This document shows positions 12,577 through 23,162 of a stretch of DNA of 64,000 nt, piece after piece. The notes under the pieces are model-generated. The model was given only the letters and a program-made list of their open reading frames with translations, had not been told where the DNA came from and searched no databases. Origin of the DNA: Arabidopsis thaliana (Eukaryota; Streptophyta; Magnoliopsida; Brassicales; Brassicaceae). Location: the NCBI RefSeq assembly GCF_000001735.4, contig NC_003075.7:13641001-13705000 (forward strand). The letters run 5' to 3'. The position numbers were made by a program, and so were the translations under genes. Each line of letters starts with the position of its first letter. Position 1 is the first letter of the stretch.

Positions 12577-12585
12577 TATATATAT
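12577..12585 (+). promoter_or_regulatory. TATA box of GH3.5
   Basis: TATATATAT lies 119 bp before the ATG and is followed by a CT-rich leader (CTTTCTCTTTCTTTCTTCC) typical of Arabidopsis 5' UTRs. Transcription probably starts about 30 bp downstream. Confidence 0.7.
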
Positions 12586-12703
12586 CGACCCTTTCTCTTT
12601 CTTTCTTCCTCACACACTAAAAGCTTGCAAAAACCATAAGCTTATCTACTTACTCATCTCTCTCACAAATCATTTTCTCAGACTTCTCTCTTTCTCTTAA
12701 ACC

Positions 12704-14892
12704 ATGCCTGAGGCACCAAAGAAAGAATCTTTAGAGGTTTTCGATCTGACGCTTGACCAAAAAAACAAGCAAAAGCTTCAGTTGATCGAAGAACTCACCT
12801 CTAACGCCGACCAAGTCCAAAGACAAGTCTTGGAGGAGATCTTGACCCGCAATGCTGACGTGGAGTATCTCAGGCGACACGACCTCAACGGTCGCACTGA
12901 CCGTGAGACTTTCAAAAACATCATGCCCGTTATCACCTACGAAGATATTGAGCCTGAGATCAACAGGATCGCTAATGGTGATAAATCACCTATCCTCTCT
13001 TCCAAACCCATCTCTGAGTTCCTCACAAGGTAAACATTCTGGATACTCTGTTTTTGTTTGTGTTATTTTGCTCGATGCTCTGTTTTTTTCTTACCTGGTT
13101 CTTTCAAAAATATTTTTCATAGTTATTGGTTGATCATATAGTTTGAAGATCCATAAGTTGTTTTTGGGCGATGAGTACTCTAGAAAGTTGATTATTTTTC
13201 TTCTGGGTACCCAAAAGGTTGAAACTATAATAACTTTCTCAAAACTTAAAGAGGCTAACAAGGTTTTATATATATGTTCTGTTTGGCAGCTCTGGGACAT
13301 CTGGTGGGGAGAGGAAGCTAATGCCAACAATCGAAGAGGAGCTAGACAGGAGATCACTCCTCTACAGTCTCTTGATGCCTGTGATGAGCCAGTTCGTTCC
13401 TGGTCTCGAAAACGGCAAAGGAATGTATTTCTTGTTCATCAAGTCCGAATCCAAGACTCCAGGAGGCCTCCCTGCTCGTCCTGTCTTAACCAGTTACTAC
13501 AAATCTTCCCATTTCAAAGAAAGACCCTATGATCCTTACACCAACTACACAAGCCCTAACGAGACCATCCTTTGCTCTGACTCTTACCAGAGCATGTACT
13601 CTCAGATGCTTTGTGGCTTATGTCAACACCAGGAGGTTCTTAGAGTCGGCGCTGTCTTCGCCTCTGGATTCATCAGAGCCATCAAGTTTCTTGAGAAACA
13701 CTGGATCGAGTTGGTCCGTGACATCAGAACCGGGACTCTAAGTTCCCTGATCACCGATCCTTCAGTGCGTGAGGCGGTCGCCAAGATCCTTAAACCGAGC
13801 CCAAAGCTAGCTGATTTCGTGGAATTTGAGTGCAAGAAGTCGTCCTGGCAAGGGATTATTACTAGGCTGTGGCCTAACACAAAGTATGTGGATGTGATTG
13901 TGACCGGGACAATGTCTCAATACATTCCAACTTTGGACTACTACAGTAATGGCTTGCCTCTTGTCTGCACAATGTATGCTTCCTCTGAGTGTTACTTTGG
14001 TGTGAATCTAAGGCCACTCTGCAAACCAAGCGAGGTCTCTTACACGCTCATACCATCCATGGCTTATTTCGAGTTCTTGCCTGTTCATAGAAACAACGGT
14101 GTTACTAACTCCATCAACCTTCCTAAAGCACTCACTGAGAAAGAGCAACAAGAGCTTGTTGATCTAGTTGATGTCAAGCTTGGTCAGGAATACGAGCTTG
14201 TTGTCACCACTTACGCCGGTAAGAAAACAAAACTTCTTGATTCATTTATAGTCAAAAGATTAGAAATTTTTTAAGGGTCTGTTCTAATGTTTTGTGTATT
14301 TGTTGCAGGGCTTTGCAGATACAGAGTTGGTGATTTATTGAGAGTGACTGGTTTCAAGAACAAAGCGCCTCAATTCAGTTTCATATGTCGCAAAAATGTG
14401 GTCTTGAGCATAGATTCCGACAAGACCGACGAGGTTGAGCTTCAGAACGCGGTGAAGAACGCAGTGACACACCTTGTCCCATTTGATGCCTCACTCTCTG
14501 AGTACACGAGCTATGCAGACACAAGTTCCATCCCAGGCCATTATGTCCTGTTTTGGGAGCTATGTTTGGATGGAAACACACCGATCCCTCCTTCGGTCTT
14601 CGAGGACTGCTGCTTAGCTGTAGAAGAGTCATTCAACACTGTTTATAGACAAGGAAGGGTTAGTGACAAGTCCATAGGCCCGCTTGAGATCAAGATTGTT
14701 GAGCCAGGGACATTCGATAAGCTCATGGATTACGCAATCAGCTTGGGAGCATCGATTAATCAGTATAAGACGCCGAGATGCGTGAAGTTTGCTCCAATTA
14801 TCGAGCTATTGAACTCAAGGGTTGTTGATAGTTACTTCAGCCCCAAGTGTCCTAAATGGGTTCCTGGTCACAAACAGTGGGGGAGTAACTAA
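12704..14892 (+). CDS. GH3.5: Indole-3-acetic acid amido synthetase GH3.5 (WES1)
   Basis: Three exons (12704-13029, 13290-14218, 14309-14892) give 612 aa, the known length of GH3.5 (At4g27260). GH3 group II enzymes adenylate auxin and conjugate it to amino acids in the cytosol, lowering free auxin. GH3.5 is reported to act also on salicylic acid. Visible signatures are the nucleotide-binding SSGTSGGE motif at about residue 109, split by intron 1, the YASSECYFG motif at about 337, and YRVGDLLRV at the start of exon 3. The protein opens [17 protein letters not shown], which I recognise as GH3.5. All three exons close in frame at TAA 14890-14892. Upstream auxin and DRE-type motifs fit its known auxin and stress induction. 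Confidence 0.97.
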
Positions 14893-16013
14893 GATGGAAT
14901 GTGGAACGTGAAGAGACTCTCTTTGAGCTAGAAGGTTTGGGACTTGGACTTGCAAATGATGATGTCTTCTCTAATCTTAATTTTAGTTTAATCTTTTGTT
15001 CTTTTTTTTTTGTTATCCTTTTAATATCCATAGTCCCTGTGGGTTTGAAAACCAGTTGTACAAAAGGCAAATCATGTTTTCTCCAACCAACTCTCATCAC
15101 TCTTTCTCGAGCCTCCAAATTTTTCTATTGTTTAATGCGGAATTGTTTGGACTTTTATCATGTATAAGCAACGTGAAATTGCAATTTGCTAAGATGATTT
15201 TGTTAAAGAATTAAGAAATTGGTAACAACGTAAATGTGACCTTTACTCGTTTTGGGTTTGCTAAACAAAGCAAAAGCAAAATCATGTATTTTTTTGTTCA
15301 TGGCTTTACTGCCTTTACATAATAAATGATACACAGACAATTTGTTTTCTTATAACAAAATCACTTACGAAAATGATCAGAAGGAGTTAACGTACGTGAT
15401 AGAATGACGCATCCACAAAGAAATAAGTTCCTATAATTTTCTTCAGATTTGGTCATCTTGAACGTTAGTAATAAAGTAAAGAAAAAAATCAAGTCTAGAT
15501 ACCATTGTTCCCTATGTGAGCATCAAAGACAACAACACTGGCCTGGAATTATTGTTACGTTGACAGACTTTTTTATTTTAAAATGAATCGTATTATAAAA
15601 AAATGAACGGTGGTTTTCTTTATATGACACTGAGTCACTGACACACATACAATTAAGCCACAATTGACATTTCATTTTCATGATCAATTTTTTGATATTT
15701 TCATCTACTTTTTTCTCTAAAGTTGCATATGTCATACTCTTTTCTCTTTAAACATCCCTCAAAACTTTTTTTTTGGCCCTCAAAACTTTATCTTTGCGGT
15801 TATTGATTTCTCATTTTCTCCGGAGAAATATAGCCACATATACGACTATCCAAGCAATATTTTATCAACCGGATTGGAGTGAAACTTTTCTAATCAAAAC
15901 TAGGTAAAAAGTTTTATTTTTTTTTGTTTTTTGATAAAAAGTATAAGGGAAATTTGAAAGAATAATTAACGAAAATTTATAAATTAATAAAGTAACACAA
16001 AACAAAAAAAACA

Positions 16014-16240
16014 GCTATATTATATATAATAATATTATATTTATCCCTCTCTTTCTAACTCACTCTAAGTCTTTCCCTCTTTCCACTTTCTCTCGTCTTT
16101 TATTCTTTCTTCTCTCAATCTCCTCTCTCTTTCTTTTTTCTCTTTCTTTAGCATTTTATTTGTATCTCCACGTCACCTCACTTTCCTTTTTCTCAGAATC
16201 TTCACACATTTTGTTTTTCCTAACTAGTGAAAATGATTTT
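16014..16240 (+). promoter_or_regulatory. promoter and 5'-leader-like sequence with no known gene
   Basis: A TATA-rich block (16014-16044) is followed by about 130 bp of almost pure C/T sequence and then an AT-rich stretch, the pattern of an Arabidopsis promoter plus 5' UTR. The first ATG after it (16233-16235) opens only a 40-codon frame ending at 16355. That frame would encode a basic peptide starting MIFFVKLLGYKPTKYK, which I do not recognise. It may be a non-coding RNA gene, a short-peptide gene or chance composition. Confidence 0.3.
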
Positions 16241-16427
16241 TTTTGTAAAATTGTTAGGCTACAAACCTACAAAATACAAACTCTCATCACTTTCTTTTAA
16301 TAGATTCGCGTTGCATCCGTTAACATATAACAAACAAACAAGAAGGATAAAGTAGATTTTTTAGATACCACTTATGTTATCTGATTGCTTAGGTTGTCAA
16401 TATTGTATCTTAGAGTATAGTTTTTTT

Positions 16428-16495
16428 ATACATCCAAAATAGTATAGTACAATATTTTATTTCTATACATCCAAAATAGTACAATATATTTTTAC
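16428..16495. repeat. imperfect 36-bp tandem duplication
   Basis: TATACATCCAAAATAGTA occurs at 16428 and again at about 16464. The flanking bases also match, apart from a 5-bp indel (TAGTA). It is a two-copy tandem repeat in intergenic DNA. Confidence 0.75.
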
Positions 16496-17881
16496 TTATA
16501 AACACTATTTACTATTTTATAAAATCAAATCCGATTTTAAAAATTCAAACTATGTTGTATGTAGAAAAAAATATAAATTTTTATCTAATAAATTTTAGAA
16601 TTAGAATCTCTTTTTTGGAAACATATATCTAATAAAGATATATAACAAAAACATACAAATGGGTGAAAACTAAACGAGGTGTTAATAAATCATCTCTCAC
16701 AAACTACTCCACACCAAAATTGTCTTTTCTCAATCCTTATATGATACTTTCTTAATTTATATATATATGATGTTATATTCTTAATTAAACTTTGAATTTT
16801 GGTTATATACCTAATTCACCCTTGATATAAATCTAAGATTAAAACAAGAAAAAAGTATGTGAAAATAAAACGAAAACTTGTTATTATTAATAATGGTACA
16901 CGTACATATAGTTCATGGTTGAGAAGATAAGACAACAACTAATGTTTTGAGATAGTGTCCTTTACAAGAAGAAGAAAAGGCAAACGTCTGACATTTTACC
17001 GATAGAGACCCATGAAACCCAATAATTTTGTACAAGTGCAGTGTATTGTACTTATATCTAATACTTTTAGAATTTACCGTTAAATGTTTGTAATAATGAG
17101 AAACTGTACTTGAGTACTACTGCGCCACTGACGTTAAAGATAAGGTTGTCTTGTCTTATATATGTCACAACCCACTCTTTCTTATGTGTGTGATTTGATA
17201 ATTAGAAACAACGATAGTTGGAGATAGATTTAATTGTATTTTGTTAATTACATAAATAATACTGTATCTCTATAATTTCCTTATAGTTACACTACTTTCA
17301 AAGATTCTAAATTTAACATTATGTTTTTTCATTTTTTGTGTTTGTGTTTGAGAAGGTAACATTCTTCTATGGAAATTATGAAGAAGAGAGCTCAAAATTT
17401 AGTATAGTCATTTCAACAACAAAAAATTAGTATAGTCTATAATTTGTTTATTTACATATATTTTCTTTACCGAACTTTAACTTATGAATCAACACTACGA
17501 TCTTGACCTTAATCAAATTGTATGCTTTTATATCCCGACATAAAAATGGATATAGGGAAAAACAACAATGGACTCGGGGAAAATAAAACTGTAGATAAGT
17601 TGAGACTTGAGACACGAGACCCAAAAAACAGAAACAGACAAAACCAACAAACTCGAACAGAACCGACCGGTTCACTGCTACTGTCTGTGGGGACTCAAAG
17701 ACCGTTTTCTTCTTAACAACCCACTGAGATCTCAACAAGTGTCCACAAGCTTGCATTGACTTAGACCCACCAGAGTCGAGGAACAGTTGAACACACGGTC
17801 ATTCACGTGATACTGTCTTAAACATAGCCTAGCCCTTTTACTATTTTCCAATGTGAAAATGTATTTTCAAGAAGGATAAAG

Positions 17882-17899
17882 TTTTTTTTTTTTTTTTTT
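17882..17899. repeat. poly-T tract
   Basis: An uninterrupted run of about 18 T. It is a homopolymer in intergenic DNA with no adjacent gene on this strand. Confidence 0.85.
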
Positions 17900-18343
17900 C
17901 TCTCCTCAAAACCTATTTAGAAGCTATTTTAATGAAGTTGATAAGATTTTAATGTTTTAATGAAGATTTTACAAAACCTAAGGTGAAAAGACTTAGACAT
18001 ATTCTTGAGGATGATAAAACTGAGACACATATATTCTTAATGATATCAGGTTTTGAGACTCACAACATTAGACCATTGGACTCGTGTCGTCCCATAAAAT
18101 CAACATCTACACTCTCTATTATGTCAAAGTAGCATGTCTGAAGAAAGATATTTTCATCAGAATATATTTTCTGTTTGCTATACCGTGTTAATCTTTTATT
18201 AGGTTTCTCATTTCTCTAATATCTATCAGTTGTCTATAATGAATAAGGGTAATAGAAATTTTTTGATGGCGCAGACAACAATCCGGTGTAAGTATTTTGG
18301 GAGGTTGCAACTGGACATATCGCTCAAAGAGACAAAGACATGG

Positions 18344-18371
18344 ACACGTGTGATGAGAGTTGACTTTGACC
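18344..18371. promoter_or_regulatory. G-box palindrome beside two abutting W-boxes
   Basis: ACACGTGT (18344-18351) is an 8-bp palindrome containing the G-box CACGTG. Eight bases further, TTGACT (18360-18365) and TTGACC (18366-18371) abut as direct W-box copies. The group sits in a GC-richer patch inside the convergent gap, where no known gene start exists. Confidence 0.4.
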
Positions 18372-20191
18372 GGGTCCCTTACAAAACTCCCGCCCGTGTG
18401 GTAGACATAGCTTTGGTCTTCTTTCGGGCTTACAAAGTGGGTTGTGTAGACCAGAGATCTTGGCCCATTTTTACTGTTGAAGTAAAACGACACTGTCTGA
18501 CGACTTTTGCAATTCTACAATTTTTCCCATCTCACGCTTTGAATAATTTGTAGAAGACAAACAAGGATTTAGACGTTTTGGATTATTCATATGCACTTAT
18601 TTAAGAAATCAATTAAGAATTTTATTCGATAAATCTCTAATAACGCGTCCACAATAAATACAATAACGTAATGTAGATATGTTCAGTCACATTTATCTAC
18701 AAGTTTTTTTTATCTCTTTGTCAAGAAGTTTCCAAGGCCAAGTCACATGCTCTGCATCTGCATTCTCCAATGGCCAAAAACCATAGTCACTTATTTGACT
18801 TCCACTAAACATTATTCTTTAATGCCGTTTTTTGTTTTAGTTTTATTTTTCTTTTGGAAAAAAAATAATGCCGTTTTTTGTTTCTCTTTGAGATAACAAA
18901 AATGATAGTATATTGTATATTGTATATAAAAAAAGTTTGATGATGAAACAGTAAACATGCCCATGTTAATGATTTTTGTTGCTACATTGGGACAATGACA
19001 TGATATTTATAATGTTATTTATTAAGAATGACAAAACTATAATTAAACAAGTTCATCATGTATTGTTTAGAACTGAGACATTATAATATACATGCATACT
19101 CGCATAATGCGTTATGCAGTGTTTTTATGTCTTATGCCCATCGTTTTCCAAAAACAATCATACATATCTTCTTTTTCTGTCCTAGTTTTATCGAACCAAT
19201 TTGTTAGTCCACGAACCAACCACATGAAATTTGTTAACATATTTTAATATGCCTAGTTACATGAACTGTGATGATTATAGAAAAAAAAGTTACGTTAACC
19301 AGTGGGATAGTAGTAATACTATGGTTTTATGACACTATTCAATTAACTAACCAATACTTTCTAATACATGACCCACCTGAGTTTTCTTGAACCAATGTGT
19401 TCATTTTTTTGTTGACCTCAAATCAATGAGTTCAATTGCTTTACGATACTACTCATTTGGACTTTCTATTTTGTCCTAACAAATTGATACGTCAATTTAA
19501 GGGAATAATACTTATTTTCCGGGGCTTGCACATGCAACAACTTATACCCAACATAGTGTTGTCACTCTTTCAAACAACAATGGAATTATTATGTGAGATT
19601 TTATTATTATTAAATCCGGGACAAGTTTATTTTGGATTTATTAATACCTTTTTTTAGCACTATACTTGCATGGAATTTTTTGAATATATTATAATATTTG
19701 GCCAAATTAAGCAACCATCTTTAAGTTTCAATTATTTTGTTTTATATGTCTTGGATTTATTAGACCAAATTATATCATCTAAGTCGCACTTTAAATCGAA
19801 CAAACCAATTTGATCCCTCCTGTTCGACTAGTCTAAGTTATAAGACAATTTTGGTCCCCTCCATTTCTCCTTATCTTATATATATGACCAATCCACAAAA
19901 ATTCAATTTAATCTTTTAGTCTAGTAATAATGTAATAGCTAAAGTTGTTTATTCCTCTGGAGTTTGGATAGTTAAAGGCATAATGGTTAAATTAAAACAG
20001 GCGTTATAAGTGAAATATATACAATTTCTTTTTGTTATCACTGATTTTTTTTCTGTGAAATTCAGATTCTCATAGTGTAAACTTTTAAACGGATAGTTTA
20101 GTTCTTCAGTAAATTTTTTCTGTGATACTTCTTTGAAGCCGGTCCGATTTAGTCCAGTTCTGGATATTTCAACTCGGATAAATGAATTTAT

Positions 20192-20227
20192 TGGGCTAAC
20201 TTTTCAAGTGATGGGCCTTAGTGGGCC
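20192..20227. promoter_or_regulatory. Site II-type hexamer cluster 3' of the quinone reductase
   Basis: TGGGCT at 20192-20197 and TGGGCC at 20212-20217 and 20222-20227 lie 230-265 bp beyond the reductase stop codon. Such clusters normally sit in promoters, so this position is unexpected. Confidence 0.35.
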
Positions 20228-20457
20228 ACTTTAAACTACCGTCGAAAGAGTTTAGTGGGCAACAATGTTAGTACATGTGACTATGTGAGTTTCTCTTTAA
20301 CCCAAGTCAGAAGTGGGACAGTTACAACTTACAAACCAAGGCAAAGTTATGTTATTGCTGTGAGCTGAAGTAACTCAATCAGTGTTGCATAATTCCAAAG
20401 CAAAAAAAATCACAAAATGCCAACAAAGAATCAAAATATTATCTTATTGAGAGAGCT

Positions 20458-22243
20458 CTAAGCAGCAGCAGGTCCCTTGAGCTTCTTACTTATGGCGGCA
20501 ATGTACTTCCCTTGGTGAAATGCTTGCCCCAACTCCAGTTCCGTTGGCTGTCTCGACCCATCTCCGGCAAATGTTCCCGCCCCGTACGGGCTTCCACCTT
20601 TCACATTTTCCATCTCAAACATTCCGGCACCAAATGTGTAGCCAATCGGGACAAAGATCATCCCGTGATGAACCAGCTGAGTAATGGCAGTTAATCTACA
20701 CATAAATCCGTTTTGTCAACAATATAGCAAGTGGTCACTTTGATGAATGCTGTTTGGATTGTGAAAAGAAACTTACGCGGTGGTTTCTTGACCACCACCT
20801 TGGGACCCTGTGCTGTAGAAGATTCCGGCTGGTTTACCGGCGAGTTGCTGAGTCCTCCAAAGGCCGCCGGTCGCATCTAAAAATGCCTTGAACTGAGCAG
20901 CCATCATACCAAACCTCGTTGGGAAGCCGAAGATAAATCCATCAGCCTCAGCGAGCTCGTTTGGGGTGATAATAGGAGCATCACTCTTTGGTGGTGCACT
21001 CATTTTAGAGAGCACATCTTCTTGGAGCGTTTCGGGTACCTGTCAAGAACAAACGCTAGCTCAATACTTCTTCCAATGATTCTTTACAGGTAACTTATGA
21101 TCAGAAACACTGACGGCAGAAAATAGATGCAGAATAAAGGAACATGCCCTTTTGTGTAAATAAACTAAGGGAAAGCAACACTATATACATTAAAAGTAGA
21201 GGTTATGGTAAAATATGCCAATAGGATACTATAGTTTTGTTTTGGTTCTGAACACAAAGGAAATAACTTGTAGTGACTAGTCAAAATAAAGGAGCTCGAG
21301 ACATCGAATACTGTCAAGAATGTTGGCAGCTACAATGTATAGTAAATCAAAATTAAGAGCGTATTTCTTCTTTCTTTCAGGGAGTAGAGAGTCAAACAAA
21401 CATTCGTCTTAGCAAAATAAACTCAGTGAAGCACACATTGTTCAACGCAGATAAGACAATAGGATACGCCGAAAAGACAATGCAGGTTAAGATAAATGTC
21501 TCTCATTGGTTCCAAAAGTTCTAGCCTATAATAAGTAGTCATCATCCGTCAGTAGTGTTGAATCACTAAAATAGCATAAGAATGGTGGCAGCTAAAAGAT
21601 ATTCCAGTAAAACAGAAAACTCTAGAAATGTAATTCCCTATCTTTCAGATACAAGAACAAGTTTTTAACTTCAACACCTAAATTTTCAAAGAAATCTAGT
21701 CACTTGAAACTGTCTCTCATTGTATCCTAGAATCAGATGTGCTGATGAAAATTGACAATGAGTAAGAAAGCTCAATAAAGAGCAGTAAACCAAGCACTGA
21801 CCTGCCAGAGTATGGCTTCAACACCATCAACAGAAGCAGCACCTTTCCTAATCTCTTGAGCTAATTTCTCCACATGACCATACATTGAGTAGTACCTATT
21901 ACACTCACCAAATTGTCAATGGCACCACTCACTGCATCTCCACATTAAAATCCAAACCCATCACAAAATTAAGGCAAAGCAACACAAATCCATGATTCTA
22001 ATTACAAATGACAATTATATTAAACCACAGCGAAAATCATCGATTCACAGTGAACAAGTATACAACACTGCGACTTTGAGATCAGCGACAATGAAATCGA
22101 GTCATTTGAGTTAATCAAAGCTGATTTTTCAATCAGTGAGATCGATCGATGATCGCGCATTTGCAATAAGTGTTCGAGCAGAGAAAGAAAACATTACGAC
22201 AGAAGATAATTTTCACATACACTATGTAAACTTTGGTCGCCAT
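20458..22243 (-). CDS. FQR1-like NAD(P)H:quinone oxidoreductase (WrbA family flavodoxin fold)
   Basis: Four exons (22221-22243, 21802-21895, 20777-21039, 20458-20695) give 205 aa, the usual WrbA/FQR1 length. The first exon is only 23 bp and encodes MATKVYIV. The protein binds FMN and passes two electrons from NAD(P)H to quinones, avoiding semiquinone radicals; plant members are mostly at the plasma membrane. Diagnostic segments are [12 protein letters not shown] (phosphate-binding loop), [31 protein letters not shown] and [14 protein letters not shown]. The gene is At4g27270 by order. Its chromosome 5 paralogue FQR1 was described as a primary auxin-response gene. It lies just downstream of CMI1 on the same strand, with 526 bp between. 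Confidence 0.95.
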
Positions 22244-22769
22244 TGAAGAAGTGCGCTCGATCCTCTGAAAGCTTTTCTGATTTTTGTTTTCGCAGAAAAT
22301 CTAGCTCCAAATTGTTGTTATAGCTAGCTCTTCGAGAATTTTTAGTCAACGACCCAAAACTTATTAATTTATATTTCTGCCCCTTAACTTATTTTTGATC
22401 CAGTAAACCACCTTAATTGTAAAAGCTTGACTAGATAGCTCCTAATTAACATATCTCCTTTTATTCATGGAAAGATTAAGCATTATAATCAACACATCAT
22501 TGATAGTGCTTAAGGATGATGATTTTTTTGTGTGTGCTACAAATCGATATTGTGATACAGTCATCACCAGTCTAGTTTATGAATTTTTTTCTTTATTTTA
22601 TATATGTTCAACACATCTGATCAAAGATATAAACTGAAGTGTAAAAATAGTATCAAGTACTATGATTAAAAGAATTATGTGAATGGTAACATTAATGGAA
22701 AAATTAAGAAAAAGGTAACAAATGAATCGAATTAAATAAAAGAGGAAGGGATCCCAAATCTCTCCAGTG

Positions 22770-23162
22770 TCAATGCCGGCGCGTGAAGCCAAACTCCTCC
22801 TCAATGACCTCCGTGACGAGACACCGCGACGCTTCCATCAAATCAGGGCTAAGCCTAAACATCAACACACAAAACTCCATCTGATTCAACGCACCGTCGC
22901 AGTCAAAATCACCTTCTTTAATCATACACCGGACATCTTCATCAGTCAAATCTCCTAAACCCAGAACCGCCGCAGCGTTACGTCGGAGACTCTCGAACGT
23001 GATGACACCTTTCTCTCTGTCCATCAAAAGCTCGAAGCCGTTGCATAGCTCTCCGATCAGACCTTCACCGCCTAGGTTTCCGGCCATGGTAGGAAGAAAA
23101 TCGTGGAAATTGGGTTGTGGGTTTTGTTGGGTTGGTCTTGTGGGTGACTTTGGTGACGCCAT
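22770..23162 (-). CDS. CMI1: Single-EF-hand calcium sensor CMI1 (PBP1/KIC family)
   Basis: A single intronless 130-aa ORF. One canonical EF-hand loop is visible, D85-F-D-C-D-G-A-L-N-Q-M-E96, with ligands at positions 1, 3, 5 and 12 intact. An earlier helix-loop near residues 47-59 is degenerate. The PBP1/KIC/CMI1 family consists of small cytosolic Ca2+ sensors that bind partner proteins. CMI1 (At4g27280 by order) is reported to bind ICR1 and to respond rapidly to auxin; the paralogue PBP1 binds the kinase PINOID. The N-terminus is proline-rich and probably disordered. A divergent receptor kinase starts 2.1 kb away. Confidence 0.93.
   Translation of the reverse strand: MASPKSPTRPTQQNPQPNFHDFLPTMAGNLGGEGLIGELCNGFELLMDREKGVITFESLRRNAAAVLGLGDLTDEDVRCMIKEGDFDCDGALNQMEFCVLMFRLSPDLMEASRCLVTEVIEEEFGFTRRH

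Larger units (their letters stand above)
9991..12703 (+). promoter_or_regulatory. GH3.5 upstream region
   Basis: This stretch holds no gene. Regulatory-looking matches toward the gene include a G-box CACGTG at 11415-11420, TGTCTG at 11447-11452, reverse-strand TGTCCC at 11626-11631 and TGTCCG at 11751-11756, all close to auxin-element forms. A TATA box (TATATATAT, 12577-12585) precedes a CT-rich leader of roughly 100 nt. Short hexamers also occur by chance in 2.7 kb, so only the TATA box and the 10063 cluster carry much weight. Confidence 0.5.
14893..20457. other. 5.6 kb convergent intergenic gap without a protein gene
   Basis: GH3.5 and the quinone reductase both end into this gap, so neither needs it as promoter. 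It should contain the GH3.5 3' UTR (to roughly 15.15 kb) and the reductase 3' UTR (from about 20.40 kb). Otherwise I see AT-rich sequence, a promoter-like leader at 16014-16240, a tandem duplication at 16428-16495, a poly-T tract at 17882-17899, a more GC-rich patch at about 18270-18560 with G-box and W-boxes, and TGGGCY motifs at 20192-20227. No ORF has recognisable protein content. Confidence 0.55.

Noticed and set aside
18230..18553. 107-codon plus-strand ORF and overlapping minus-strand ORF in the convergent gap
   Set aside because: Both strands are open in the same GC-richer patch and neither translation resembles a protein family.
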